Below the pieces are notes generated by a model, which saw only the letters and a list, made by a program, of their open reading frames with translations, did no database searches and was not told where the DNA came from. A stretch of DNA of 64,000 bases from DASUAS01 sp963756895. GTDB taxonomy: Bacteria > Actinomycetota > Acidimicrobiia > IMCC26256 > DASPTH01. Below, piece by piece: positions 31,689 through 40,732 of the stretch. The translations under genes were made by a program, and so were the position numbers. Numbering within the stretch: position 1 is the first letter of the stretch; each line of letters begins with the position of its first letter. The stretch covers positions 70,974 through 134,973 of the forward strand of contig CAVWPI010000014.1 of assembly GCA_963756895.1 (NCBI GenBank), given 5' to 3'.

Positions 31689-32501
31689 TCACGCTCGGCC
31701 CTCGGGCACGAGGGTGACGCCGCTGCCGGCCTTCAGGCGCAACGTCGCGGCCGCGGACTCGCGGTCGAAGGCCAGGGAGAGCAGGCCGTACGAGTCGACC
31801 ACCAGCACGAGCTCGGACGGCTTGGCGTCGGCGTAGGTGTGCACCCACCGGGCTGCCCGGATCTCGCCGCCCGCGTGGACCTCCACGCGCGCGCCCTCAC
31901 CGGTGCCCTGCACGCCGAGCTCGTCGGGATCGATGTTGAGCTGGCAGTTGCCGAAGTGGTCGACCCACCAGACCTCGCCGACGATCGAGCCGTCGTCGCG
32001 CACTTCGGGCAGCGCCACGAGGCCCGGCACCAGCGTGGCCGGGTCGACGGAGCTGCCGAGGTCGGTGAAGGGGACGCCGGCGGCAAGGTGGCCGGCGGCG
32101 GGTGCGAGCACGTCGCGTCCGGCGAAGGTGGGGCCGGGCGCGGGGAGGTGGTAGTCGGGGTTGTCGAGCGAGATCACCGCCCGGGCCCCACCGGCCATGG
32201 CCACCGCCGGGGCGAGCAGACCGTTGTCGGGACCGAGGAGGACGCCCCCGGCCACCTCCACGCCCACCAGGCGGCGGCTGGTGCCGACGCCCGGGTCGAC
32301 GACGGCGACGACCACGCACTCGTCGGGCAGGTACTGCACCGCGCGCACGAGGAGGAGCGCGCCCGCCCGGACGTCGTGGGCCGGGATCTCGTGGCCGACG
32401 TCGAGGATGCGCACGTCGGGCGCGAGGCCGAGCATGACCGCCTTGCACACCCCGACGAACTCGTCGGTGAGCCCGTAGTCGGACGCGAATGCGATCAGCA
32501 C
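31689..32501 (-). CDS. SAM hydroxide adenosyltransferase (DUF62-type)
   Basis: 270 residues from GTG 32501. It starts MLIAFASDYGLTDEFVGVCK, with the family blocks DVGHEIPAHDVRAGALLL, VVDPGVGTSRR and LLGPDNGLL, and the C-terminal beta domain contains WWVDHFGNCQLNI. Family members split S-adenosylmethionine with water or halide, giving adenosine and methionine. No halogenase context is present, so the hydrolase form is favoured. A 30-residue membrane protein follows. Confidence 0.88.
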   Translation of the reverse strand: MLIAFASDYGLTDEFVGVCKAVMLGLAPDVRILDVGHEIPAHDVRAGALLLVRAVQYLPDECVVVAVVDPGVGTSRRLVGVEVAGGVLLGPDNGLLAPAVAMAGGARAVISLDNPDYHLPAPGPTFAGRDVLAPAAGHLAAGVPFTDLGSSVDPATLVPGLVALPEVRDDGSIVGEVWWVDHFGNCQLNIDPDELGVQGTGEGARVEVHAGGEIRAARWVHTYADAKPSELVLVVDSYGLLSLAFDRESAAATLRLKAGSGVTLVPEGRA

Positions 32502-32560
32502 GGCGCGACACTAAGCGCCCGGAGGCGCTGTCCTTCGATCCCCGCCCGTCCCTCGCCGCC

Positions 32561-32601
32561 GCACGCGCAGCACACGCGCAGCACACGCGCAGCACACGCG
32601 C
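32561..32601. repeat. 11-bp tandem repeat, about 3.7 units
   Basis: Units of ACACGCGCAGC occur at 32572-32582 and 32583-32593. A variant first copy lies at 32561-32571 and a partial last copy at 32594-32601. It lies in the gap between the SAM hydroxide adenosyltransferase start and the HTH gene stop. Confidence 0.85.
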
Positions 32602-32609
32602 GCCGCGCG

Positions 32610-32804
32610 TCAGCCGGCTTGCGTGTAGCGGTTCCCGAGATACGTGTCGACGTCGACGTCGCGCACCCTGAACGAGCGTCCGACGCGCACTGCGGGCAGT
32701 TCGCCCGATTTGATGATGCGATAGACCGTCATGGTCGAGACTCGCATGAGATCCGCGACTTCCTGAACTGTCAGGAACCGCGCCGTGGCGAATGATTGCG
32801 CCAC
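32610..32804 (-). CDS. excisionase-family helix-turn-helix protein
   Basis: 64 residues from GTG 32804. A single MerR-like/excisionase HTH reads FLTVQEVADLMRVSTMTVYR, then IIKSGELPAVRVGRSFRVRD and a short tail DVDTYLGNRYTQAG. It resembles the small DNA-binding proteins often found next to proC in actinobacteria; it is of similar length to BldC but differs in the wing. The coding bases look less GC-rich than the neighbours, which suggests strong constraint on the protein or the RNA. Targets are unknown. Confidence 0.82.
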   Translation of the reverse strand: MAQSFATARFLTVQEVADLMRVSTMTVYRIIKSGELPAVRVGRSFRVRDVDVDTYLGNRYTQAG

Positions 32805-32881
32805 TGGCTCACCCCTTCCGTTTCCCCCGCTTCTCCGCGGGGTGAGCGTAGGCCCCTGCGGCTCCTGTTGCAAAAGAGCAG

Positions 32882-33748
32882 CTACGAGCCGGTTTCTGCG
32901 GGCATCGGGAGCGCAGCGAAGGGGTCCTGCGAGGCGGCGGTCAGCGTCTCGAGGAGATCGAGCAAACCGGCGTAGGCGACGGGCGGGCGGCGGTCGTCGA
33001 GCGGCACGATCCGGAGGGCCCGCCCCTGCCACGCGGCCACCGCGAGCGCCACCGCGTCCAGGTCGGCGAACGCCACCACCTCGAGTCCCGACGACGACGC
33101 CACGCCTGCGTACGAGTGGTCGGCGACGACGAGGTCGGGGCGGGCGAGCGTGAAGAGCCACTCCTCGGCGGCTTCGACGGCGTCGTCGGCCAGCAGCGCG
33201 GCGCCGTCGGTGAGCACGGCCACGTGGTCGATCCACCGCACGCGCCGGCCCGCGGGTCCGATGCCGGAGCTCTCGACGCCCGCGAGCACCTCGGCGCCTT
33301 CGGCCGCGGCGCGCGCGGCGAGCCGGCGGTAGAGCTGCAGGAGCGCGGCAGGCCGCGCGGTCGCGAACGCGAGCCGGCCACCGCCTCGCGCGACCTCGAG
33401 CACGCGCGTCGCCGCGGCGGTGAAGCCGTCGACGGTGTGGCTCGGCGCGATGCGCGCGCGTGGGCCGTCACCCTCCCAGCCGTAGACCAGCTCGACCGCG
33501 GCTGCGATCTGGGCGCGGGTGAGGCCCGGGAACGGGGGCAGCCCGCAGAGCGCGGCCGGTGCGCCGTGCTCGACCCTCCGCATGGTGCCGACGACCTCGT
33601 CGCGTCCGTACCGGTTGCTGCGCCCGGCCACGTGCTGTTGCTTGAGCTGCTCGCGCAGGGTGGGCTCGTGCTCGGCGCGAGGCGACCGCTCGCGCGGCGC
33701 GTCGGGCAGCTTGGGCGGGAGGCGCGACGCGCGCGGCTTGCGGCTCAC
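32882..33748 (-). CDS. conserved hypothetical protein, possible enzyme
   Basis: 288 residues from GTG 33748, overlapping the proC stop (GTGA). A basic, proline-rich N-terminus (MSRKPRASRLPPKLPDAPRE) precedes a mixed alpha/beta body with VDGFTAAATRVLEVARGGGR, LAFATARPAALLQLYRRLAA, RVRWIDHVAVLTDGAALLAD and RPDLVVADHSYAGVA. The alternating hydrophobic strands suggest a Rossmann-like fold. The family is not recognised. It lies between proC and the HTH gene, a common actinobacterial grouping, and presumably shares the proC transcript. Confidence 0.7.
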   Translation of the reverse strand: MSRKPRASRLPPKLPDAPRERSPRAEHEPTLREQLKQQHVAGRSNRYGRDEVVGTMRRVEHGAPAALCGLPPFPGLTRAQIAAAVELVYGWEGDGPRARIAPSHTVDGFTAAATRVLEVARGGGRLAFATARPAALLQLYRRLAARAAAEGAEVLAGVESSGIGPAGRRVRWIDHVAVLTDGAALLADDAVEAAEEWLFTLARPDLVVADHSYAGVASSSGLEVVAFADLDAVALAVAAWQGRALRIVPLDDRRPPVAYAGLLDLLETLTAASQDPFAALPMPAETGS

Positions 33749-34546
33749 CCCTGCCCCAGCTCCTCGGAACGGCGCGTCGCCGCGGTGATCGCCTCGAGGA
33801 ACGCGCCGCGCACACCGTGTGCCTCGAGCACCGCGAGCCCGGCCGCGGTCGTCCCGCCCGGTGACGTGACCGCGGCGCGCAGCGACTCGGGCGTCGCGTC
33901 GCCGTCGCCGAGCAGCGTTGCCGCACCCAGGAGGGTCTGACGCACGAGCTGCTCGCTGGTGTCGCGGGGGAGACCGACGAGCACGCCCGCCTCGATCATC
34001 GCCTCGGCGACGAGGAACACGTAGGCCGGGCCCGATCCCGAGAGACCGGTCACCGCGTCGAGCTGGGTCTCCGGCACGCGCACGACGACACCGACGCTCC
34101 CGAGCACCCGCTCGCAGACCTCGAGGTCGAGCTCGGTGACGAGTTGCCCGGGCGCGATCGCGGCCGCGCCGCGTCCGACGAGCGCACCGGTGTTGGGCAT
34201 CGCGGCGCACGACGGGACGCCCGGGTGCGACGGCTTCGAGCGCGGCGATCGTCACGCCCGCCGCGATCGACAGCACGAGGGCACCGTCGGGGAGGACCTC
34301 GGCACAGCTCGTGAGGGCGGTGACGGCGTCGGCGGGCTTGACCGCGAGCACCAGGACTTCGGCGTCGCCCGCGGCCCACGCCGGGTTGCGCACGACGCGC
34401 ACCCCCGGCAGGCGCGCCTCCAGCAGGTGGTGGCGGTCGGCGTCGACCTCGGCGACCGCGAGGTCCTCGGCTTCCCAGCCGCCGTCGAGGAGGCCGACCG
34501 CGAGGGCTTCGCCCATGCGACCGCCGCCTACGAGTGCCAACCGCAT
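33745..34546 (-). CDS. proC: pyrroline-5-carboxylate reductase, one frame slip
   Basis: About 267 residues; final step of proline synthesis, NAD(P)H-dependent. The N-terminal Rossmann motif is RLALVGGGRMGEALAVGLL, and LAVKPADAVTALTSC precedes the slip. After a net +1 slip at about 34200-34210 the chain resumes MPNTGALVGRGAAAI, with LDAVTGLSGSGPAYVFLVAE, AEAMIEAGVLVGLPR and SPGGTTAAGLAVLE. Stop overlaps the next gene. The ATG at 34546 follows a 262-base leader that contains a tandem repeat. Confidence 0.88.
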
Positions 34547-34586
34547 CCGCAGCAGGCTAACCGTGGCCGTGAGCGTCGGATGCCAA

Positions 34587-34654
34587 CCTCCCGGGATCAC
34601 GAGCCTCCCGGGATCACGACTCCCAGGGTCACGAGCGCCGACCAGGATCACGAG
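34587..34654. repeat. 17-bp tandem repeat in the proC leader, two good and two decayed units
   Basis: CCTCCCGGGATCACGAG (34587-34603) is followed by a near copy (34604-34620). Degenerate copies around GGGTCACGAG (34619-34635) and AGGATCACGAG (about 34640-34654) follow. All lie within the 262-base gap between proC and the YbjN-like gene (34547-34808). Confidence 0.75.
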
Positions 34655-34736
34655 CGCGACCGAGAGGGCCGAGCCCGAGGAACGTTCGGTCCACCCCGCA
34701 CTTCCCCGAACGGAGCGGTCGTCCTGCACCTCGGGC

Positions 34737-34766
34737 CCGGACCCGAACCGGCCCCGTCGGGTCCGG
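34737..34766. terminator. perfect 10-bp hairpin after the YbjN-like gene
   Basis: CCGGACCCGA (34737-34746) pairs completely with TCGGGTCCGG (34757-34766) around a 10-base loop. It lies about 40 bases past the YbjN-like stop on the minus strand, as expected for the terminator of the mshA transcript. The T run is weak. Confidence 0.55.
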
Positions 34767-34808
34767 CGCTCGGAGAGACGTTCGCGACGTGTGCGCGTCA
34801 CGCAGACG

Positions 34809-35264
34809 TCACGTCTGGGCTGTGCGCCGACCGTACGCGAGTTGCACGACGGGCTGGAACCAGCGTTCGGTGAGCTCGTAGAGCACCCCGATGATGCGGT
34901 CGAGCTCCTCGACGGTGAGGTGCTCGAGCGCGACCCGACCGACGAGGTACACGTCGCCGTCGGGACCGAGGGAGAAGCGGGCGCCGTACATCGTGTGGTT
35001 GCGCTTGAGCAGGAACTCGTAGAGCTCGAGGTGGTGCTCGGGCGGTATCGGCAGGAAGTAGACCTCGTACCGCAGCGTGCGCTCGTGCAGGTCGAAGTAG
35101 ATCGTGGTCGCGTCGCGCCCGTCGCACGTGAAGCGGACGTACCAGCGGCGGAGCTCCGGGTCGTACTCCACCGTCTGGATGTACGACTCCGCCGCGACGG
35201 GGCCTTCGAGATGCGCGGCGACGATCTCGTGGGCCTGCGCGAGCGAGTTGGGATCTAGTTGCAC
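34809..35264 (-). CDS. YbjN-domain protein downstream of mshA
   Basis: 151 residues from GTG 35264, overlapping the mshA stop by 10 bases. It has EGPVAAESYIQTVEYDPELR, RRWYVRFTCDGRDATTIYFD, LHERTLRYEVYFLPIPPEH and NHTMYGARFSLGPDGDVYLV, the alternating strand pattern of the YbjN/type III chaperone-like fold. A YbjN-like gene directly downstream of mshA is also found in mycobacteria, which supports the assignment. Function is unknown. Confidence 0.78.
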   Translation of the reverse strand: MQLDPNSLAQAHEIVAAHLEGPVAAESYIQTVEYDPELRRWYVRFTCDGRDATTIYFDLHERTLRYEVYFLPIPPEHHLELYEFLLKRNHTMYGARFSLGPDGDVYLVGRVALEHLTVEELDRIIGVLYELTERWFQPVVQLAYGRRTAQT

Positions 35265-36467
35265 TTGACCGTGGCGCGCGCGGTGAGGTCGTCGTAGTGA
35301 CGGCGGAGCCGCGCCGCGGCGATGCCCCAGCGGTAGCGCATCGATCGTGCGTACGCCTGCGCGCCGAGCTCGCGACAGTCGTCCTGCAGCACGCGGTCGA
35401 TGCGTGCCGCGTAGGCGCCCGGGTCGCGCTCGTCGACGAGGAAGCCGGTCGCGCCGTCGTCGACCAGAAGCCTGAGCCCACCGACGTTCGCGGCGACCAC
35501 GGGTGTGCCGCACGCGGCCGCCTCGAGCGCGACGAGGCCGAACGACTCGGTGCGCGACGGCACCACGCACACGTCGGCGGCGCGGTAGTAGTCGACGAGC
35601 TGTTCGTGGGGTTGGGGCGCGACGAAGTGCACGCGACGCTCGAGACCGAGCTCGGCCACGAGGGCATGGAGCATCTGTACCTCGTCCTCACCGTCGGGAC
35701 CGCTGGGGCCGCCGACGACGACGAGCTGCGCGCTCCGGTCGTGCACGTTTGCCAGCGAGCGCACCGCGAGGTCGGCGCCCTTCAACGGTTGGATGCGCCC
35801 GACGAAGAGGAGCACCGGGCCGCCGGTGAGCCCGACGCGCCGGCGTGCGGGCGGCGCGGTCGCCGGGTGCGAACACGGTGTGGTCGACCCCGGGCGTGAT
35901 GATCTCGATGCGCGCCGGGTCGGCGCCGTAGTGGCGCACGAGCTGGTCGTGCTCCTCGCTCGTCGACGCGACGACGAGATCGGCGCAGCGCACGACTTCG
36001 GCTTCCACGCGTGGCCGGAGCGGGATCGCGTCACCCAGTCCGACTTCGGCCTTCACCCGCTCGAGCGTGTGGAAGGTGGTCACCAGCGGGAGGTCGAGCT
36101 CGTGCTTCAACCGGTGGCCGACCGCGCCCGACACCCAGTAGTTGGCGTGCAGCACGTCGTGCTCACCGGTGTGGGCGAGCACCTCGCGCGCGGAGTCGGT
36201 GAACTCGCCGACGAGATCGGGAAGGTCGCGCAGCGGTACCGGCGCGAGGGGCCCGGCGGGGACGTGCAGCACGCGGAAGCCGGGTTCGACCTCGACGCAC
36301 TGGGGTTGGTCGGGGTCCTCGGCGCGCGTGAGGACGTCGACCGGGACGCCGGCGCGAGCCAACGCGGCCGCGAGGGCGCGGACGTAGACGTTCATGCCGC
36401 CACCGTCGCCCGCCCCAGGTTGCGCGAGCGGCGAGGTGTGCACGCTCAGCATGGCCACCCGTTGCAT
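35255..36467 (-). CDS. mshA: D-inositol-3-phosphate glycosyltransferase, one frame slip
   Basis: About 404 residues, GT4 family. It adds GlcNAc to inositol-3-phosphate in the first step of mycothiol synthesis. N-terminal blocks are MLSVHTSPLAQPGAGDGGGM, NVYVRALAAALARAG and DVLHANYWVSGAVGHRLK. After a net +1 slip at about 35845-35870 the donor domain has GRIQPLKGADLAVRSLA, VVPSRTESFGLVALEAAACG and TPVVAANVGG. The gene implies mycothiol as the low-molecular-weight thiol. Confidence 0.93.
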
Positions 36468-36517
36468 AGCGGCGACGATCCTACCGGCGCCGCTGACCCG
36501 CGGGATTCAGAACGGAT

Positions 36518-37015
36518 TCAGCGGAGTTGTGCGGCCAGCGAGAGGTCGATGCGGTCGATGACCGCGAACAGCTCGCGCCGTTGGTCGGAGACCTCGCGCT
36601 CGAGCGAACGCAGACCGGCGATCGCCTCCTGCAGCTCGTCGGCCGAGAGCGTGGGCAGGTTGGCGAGCACGCCGTCGAAGCGCTCGAACGCGGGCGCCCA
36701 CTCGGAGTCCTGCTCGGGGGCCATCTGGAGCGGGAGCCGGCTCGACGCCGGGTTCCCACGCGGTCCCTGGTCGGCGAGGATCTGGGGCAGGCGGCTGATG
36801 AGGTCCTCCAGCGAGCCCCCGCTGGCGCGGCGCTCGACCTCGGCCTCGAGGATGTCGATGCGGGCCTGGGTGAGGCGGCGCACGTAGGAGACCTCGGTCT
36901 CCAGCTCCACGCACTCGGCGTGCTTGGCGCGCAGGTCTTCGATGCTGATCCCGTCGAGGTCGACGAGGTACTCGGGGTCGAGCACGTGTGCGCTGCGGTC
37001 GTGTGCGTCGGCCAT
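36518..37015 (-). CDS. RsiG-like protein with two c-di-GMP-type E-S-R-Q-D helices
   Basis: 165 residues starting MADAHDRSAHVLDPEYLVDL. Two long helices, at about 25-65 and 125-165, each carry the spacing E-X3-S-X2-R-X3-Q-X3-D. Helix 1 is exact (E39, S43, R46, Q50, D54). Helix 2, exactly 100 residues later, has E139, S143, R146, F150 and D154, so only the Gln is replaced. This is the c-di-GMP-binding motif of actinobacterial anti-sigma factor RsiG. The variable linker (66-124) is Pro/Gly-rich. No WhiG-type sigma gene is in the window. Confidence 0.75.
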   Translation of the reverse strand: MADAHDRSAHVLDPEYLVDLDGISIEDLRAKHAECVELETEVSYVRRLTQARIDILEAEVERRASGGSLEDLISRLPQILADQGPRGNPASSRLPLQMAPEQDSEWAPAFERFDGVLANLPTLSADELQEAIAGLRSLEREVSDQRRELFAVIDRIDLSLAAQLR

Positions 37016-37109
37016 GCCTACCGTGGTCCCCTCGCTCACCGTGTTCCCCTGGTCACGCCACGCTACCAAGCAACTCGCCGCCGGCGGTGCCGTTGCGCTG
37101 GTCTTCGGC

Positions 37110-38213
37110 TCAACACCCCGCGGCTTTGAGCATCGGGTACGGATCGGTGGTGTTGCCGTTGTCGCCACCGATGCGCACCTCGAAGTGGAGGTGCGGCGCG
37201 CTGGCGTTGCCGGTCATGCCGGTGAGCCCGATCACCTCGCCCTGGGACACGGGGCGTCCGACGCCGATGAACTGCGAGAAGTGGCCGTAGAAGTAGGTGT
37301 TCCCGTCGGCGCCGGCCAGGTAGGCGGTGTTGCCGCCGGCACCCTCGTTCGGTACGTAGCGCACGGTGCCGCCCATCACCGCGACGGCGGCGGTGCCGGT
37401 CGGCACGAACATGTCGATCCCGGGATGGCCACCGGCGCCGCCGTAGTCGTCGCTGTAGGCCGCGCCGCCCACGGGGCACTGGAACGGTCCGATCACCGGG
37501 TTGGTGATCACCTGCCCGGGAGCCGCCGACGTGATCGTCTGCTGCACGGCCAGCGAGGCCTTCTCGGCCTCGAGCTCGGCCTTGCGCTGCGCATCGACGA
37601 GCTCGGCGATCGCGATCTCGGCGTCGAGGCGGGTCTGGAGGTCGGCGACGGCCTGCTCGACGTCCTGCTGGTTGCCGCGCAGCGCCACGAGCTTGGCGTC
37701 GAGCTGGTCGCTGATCAGCTCCTGCTCGCGCTCCTGGCGCTCGAGCTCGGACTGCTGGTCCTTGAGCTGCGCGTTCACGGCCGCCAGCTTCTTCACGACG
37801 TCGTTGTCGGTCTGATTGGCCCGGTCGAGGAGCTGCTGGCGGCGGGCGGCGTCGACCACGTCGGTGGCGTCGACCAGCGCTTCGAGCGACGTGCCCGGGT
37901 GGGTGTACGCGTAGACGGCCCGCTGGCGTGCGTACTCCCGCAGTTCCTGGGCCCTGGCCTTGCTCGCTGCGATCGACTCCTCGAGCTCGGCGATGTTCTG
38001 GCGCGTCTCGTCGAGCTGGTGATCGGCGGCGGAGAAGGCGCCCGCGGTCTCGTTGGCGACCGCGTGGGCCTCGGTCAGCTTCCGACGCGTGGCCGCGAGA
38101 TCGTCGCCGGTCGCGGCGCCGGCCGTCGTCGCGGGGACGAGCGCGACCGCAGCGAAGCTCGTGATCACGAGCGCGGCGAGAACGGCGGAGAGCTTGCGGC
38201 GAAGAAGGGTCAT
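37110..38213 (-). CDS. M23-family peptidase with coiled coil (NlpD/EnvC type)
   Basis: 367 residues. A signal peptide (MTLLRRKLSAVLAALVITSF to GAATG) is followed by about 200 residues of coiled coil with heptads such as LDETRQNIAELEESIAAS. The C-terminal LytM domain has GHPGIDMFVPTG (HXGXD metal ligands) and ASAPHLHFEVRIGG (HXH). Both zinc motifs are complete, so an active cell-wall endopeptidase is likely, acting at the cell surface. It is the promoter-proximal gene of the minus-strand run into the RsiG-like and mshA genes, and diverges from sodA. Confidence 0.9.
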   Translation of the reverse strand: MTLLRRKLSAVLAALVITSFAAVALVPATTAGAATGDDLAATRRKLTEAHAVANETAGAFSAADHQLDETRQNIAELEESIAASKARAQELREYARQRAVYAYTHPGTSLEALVDATDVVDAARRQQLLDRANQTDNDVVKKLAAVNAQLKDQQSELERQEREQELISDQLDAKLVALRGNQQDVEQAVADLQTRLDAEIAIAELVDAQRKAELEAEKASLAVQQTITSAAPGQVITNPVIGPFQCPVGGAAYSDDYGGAGGHPGIDMFVPTGTAAVAVMGGTVRYVPNEGAGGNTAYLAGADGNTYFYGHFSQFIGVGRPVSQGEVIGLTGMTGNASAPHLHFEVRIGGDNGNTTDPYPMLKAAGC

Positions 38214-38366
38214 GCAGCGGTTGAGCGCGCGGAGAACAGGGAACGCTAGCAGCGGGGACCCAGGGCCGCGCCAGCGATCTGCCCGAATCGCCCCATTCCA
38301 CAGGTAGCTTCGACGGGGGGTTGGAGCCGGACCGGCGCCCGCGAGGGCGTCCCCAGAGGAGGACTC

Positions 38367-38979
38367 GTGCCGAAGTACGAACTGCCCGAACTGCCCTACG
38401 CCTACTCCGCTCTGGAACCGCACTACTCCGCCGAGGTGCTCGAGCTGCACCACGACAAGCACCACAAGGCCTACGTCGACGGCGCCAACACCACCTTCCA
38501 GAAGCTGGGCGAAGCCCGCGAATCCGGCGATTTCGGGACGATCAACCAACTCGAGAAGAACATGGCCTTCCACCTCTCCGGCCACGTGCTCCACTCGCTG
38601 CTGTGGCAGAACATGTCGCCCGACGGCGGGGGCGCACCCGAGGGTGAACTGGCCGCGGCGGTGAAGGAGAGCTTCGGGTCGCACGACGCCCTGCGCGGCG
38701 GAGATGAGCGAGGCGGCGAACAACGTGCAGGGCTCCGGGTGGGCGGCGCTCTCCTGGGAGCCGCTGAGCCACCGGCTCATCGTCGAGCAGATCTACGACC
38801 ACCAGGGCAACGTCGGCCAGGGCGGACCCCCGCTGCTCGCGCTCGACATGTGGGAGCACGCGTTCTACCTCCAGTACAAGAACGTGAAGAAGGACTGGGT
38901 CGACGCGTTCTGGAACATCGTGAACTGGACCGACGTCGCCGACCGCTTCGAGCGGGTGCGGTCGATCAAGCTGTTCTGA
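38367..38979 (+). CDS. sodA: Fe/Mn superoxide dismutase, one frame slip
   Basis: About 204 residues from GTG 38367 with AGAGGAGG upstream. It begins MPKYELPELPYAYSALEPHY and has the helix ligand H in LELHHDKHHKAYVDGAN, HLSGHVLHSLLW, then after a net +1 slip (about 38692-38702, CTGCGCGGCGGAG) MSEAANNVQGSGWAALSW, and LLALDMWEHAFYLQYKN with the metal Asp and His. It detoxifies superoxide, presumably from the respiratory chain. The 153-base gap to the M23 gene shows no ORF. Metal choice (Fe or Mn) is unresolved. Confidence 0.92.
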
Positions 38980-39118
38980 CGCCGACCCGCGGGCGCGGAC
39001 CTCGGCGACGACCCGGTACGAACAGGCATCGCCGGCCGCGGTTCGGATAGCCTGCGCGAACCAACGCCTGTCGTGCCTTCGGGCTCGACGAGAACGCCGA
39101 GAAAGGGAGTGGCCGGGC

Positions 39119-39607
39119 GTGCGCGTCTACTTGCCGATCCTCTGCATGATCGTGCTCGTCGTGCTGTTCGCGTCCCTGTCGTTCGTCGCCTCGAAGCTCC
39201 TGGGACCGAAGAGACCGACATCGGCCAAGCAGGCGCCCTACGAGTGCGGCATCGTGCCCGAGTACGAGCCCGTCGAGCGCTTCCCGGTGAAGTTCTACCT
39301 GGTCGCGATGGCGTTCATCGTCCTCGACGTCGAGATCGTCTTCCTCTATCCGTTCACCACCGTGTTCCGCGGGCTCGGCGCGTACGGCCTCTTCACCATG
39401 GGCATCTTCCTGCTCGTCCTGCTGGTGCCGTTCGCCTATCTCCTCTCCACCGGCGCCCTCGAATGGGGTCCGGTGAAGCAGGCGACGACGCGTGTCGGTG
39501 CGACGATCCTGCGCGCCGTCGGCGCCCCCGGACGCGACGGCCTCGACCCCGCCGCGGTCGGTGTGCCCGTCAGCGATCAACCGGACGAGCCCGGGAAGGC
39601 TGCGTAG
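39119..39607 (+). CDS. nuoA: NADH-quinone oxidoreductase subunit A
   Basis: 162-residue membrane subunit of the first complex I operon. Three helices surround the conserved YECGIVPEYEPVERFPVKFY loop and FIVLDVEIVFLYPF helix. The C-terminus is extended by about 40 residues beyond the usual NuoA. GTG start at 39119. The 139-base gap after sodA contains a TAGCCT near 39048 that could be a -10 element. The stop overlaps the nuoB GTG by one base. Confidence 0.93.
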   Translation: MRVYLPILCMIVLVVLFASLSFVASKLLGPKRPTSAKQAPYECGIVPEYEPVERFPVKFYLVAMAFIVLDVEIVFLYPFTTVFRGLGAYGLFTMGIFLLVLLVPFAYLLSTGALEWGPVKQATTRVGATILRAVGAPGRDGLDPAAVGVPVSDQPDEPGKAA

Positions 39608-40146
39608 TGGGACTCGAGGCGGTCAACTACAACTTCCTCACCGCGCGCGTCGAAGACCTCGTCAACTGGGCGCGCAAGAGCTCCGTGTGGCCCGCCACGT
39701 TCGGGCTCGCATGCTGCGCGATCGAGATGATGGGCGCGGGCGCCGCGCACTACGACCTCTCGCGCTGGGGCATGGAGATCTTCCGGGCCAGCCCGCGTCA
39801 GGCCGACCTGATGATCGTCGCCGGTCGTGTCAGCCAGAAGATGGCCCCGGTGCTGCGCCAGGTCTACGACCAGATGGTGGAGCCCAAGTGGGTCATCTCC
39901 ATGGGCGTGTGCGCGAGCAGCGGCGGGATGTTCAACAACTACGCGATCGTCCAGGGCGTCGACCAGGTGGTGCCGGTCGACGTCTACGTCCCGGGCTGCC
40001 CGCCCGGGCCGGAGACGCTCATGCACGGCATCCTCACCCTCCACGCCCAGATCCAGAACGGCGAGATCTTCAAGCGCCGCGCCGCCGGTGGTGGGGGCGC
40101 CGCGATCGAGATCGACCAGCGCGACGGCGTCCCGTCCACGGTCTGA
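39607..40146 (+). CDS. nuoB: NADH-quinone oxidoreductase subunit B
   Basis: 179 residues holding cluster N2, the last iron-sulfur cluster before quinone. The ligand cysteines are in FGLACCAIEMMGA, GVCASSGGMF and YVPGCPPGPETLMHG, so all four are present. GTG start overlaps the nuoA stop. The C-terminal Gly/Ala tail is longer than in the second copy encoded at 56160. A docking subunit of the membrane arm. Confidence 0.95.
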   Translation: MGLEAVNYNFLTARVEDLVNWARKSSVWPATFGLACCAIEMMGAGAAHYDLSRWGMEIFRASPRQADLMIVAGRVSQKMAPVLRQVYDQMVEPKWVISMGVCASSGGMFNNYAIVQGVDQVVPVDVYVPGCPPGPETLMHGILTLHAQIQNGEIFKRRAAGGGGAAIEIDQRDGVPSTV

Positions 40147-40163
40147 GGGGCACGAACCGCAGC

Positions 40164-40732
40164 ATGGCCGACGACGATGCCGACGCTCGTGAAGAAGTTC
40201 ACGAGGAGGAGGCGGCTCCCGAGCCGCCGAGCGACGAGATCGCGGCAGCGGTGCTGGAGCGGTTCCCCGAGTGCGTGTTCGTCGAGTCGCACGGCCAACC
40301 CGTCGTCCACGCACCCCGCGAGCAGTGGCACGACATCGCCGCGTTCCTGCGCGACGAGCAGCAGTTCACGCAGTGCGTCGACGTCACCGCGGTCGACCAG
40401 TTGGTCGCGCCCCGCGCGCGATCCCGGCTGCAGTCGACCCGGAGCGCTTCGAGGTGGTTGCGAACTACCTGTCGCACGTCCGGAACCGGCGCATCCGCGT
40501 GATCGCGCAGGTCCCGGTCGACGAGCCGACGCTCGCGTCGATCAGCGATCTCTACCCGGGCGTCAACTTCGCCGAGCGCGAGACCTACGACCTCTTCGGC
40601 ATCGAGTTCGAGGGTCACCCCGACCTCACCCGCATCCTGATGCCCGACGACTGGCTCGGTCACCCGCTGCGCAAGGACGACTCGCCTGCGCGCGTCCCGG
40701 TGACGTTCAAGGGCGACCCGAGCCCACGATGA
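40164..40732 (+). CDS. nuoC: NADH-quinone oxidoreductase subunit C, one frame slip
   Basis: About 189 residues. The acidic N-terminus (MADDDADAREEVHEEEAA) precedes HAPREQWHDIAAFLRDEQQF, and after a net -1 slip near 40408-40425 the chain resumes IPAAVDPERFEVVANYLSH, then YPGVNFAERETYDLFGIEFE and GHPLRKDD, the conserved NuoC end. The ATG of nuoD overlaps its TGA. It forms part of the quinone-binding peripheral arm. Confidence 0.88.

Noticed and set aside
31689..32501. A fluorinase or chlorinase rather than a hydrolase
   Set aside because: No halometabolite cluster surrounds the gene, and the family is mostly hydroxide-adenosyltransferases.
32561..32601. The 11-bp tandem repeat as a CRISPR array
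   Set aside because: The units are directly adjacent with no unique spacers, and no cas gene is present.
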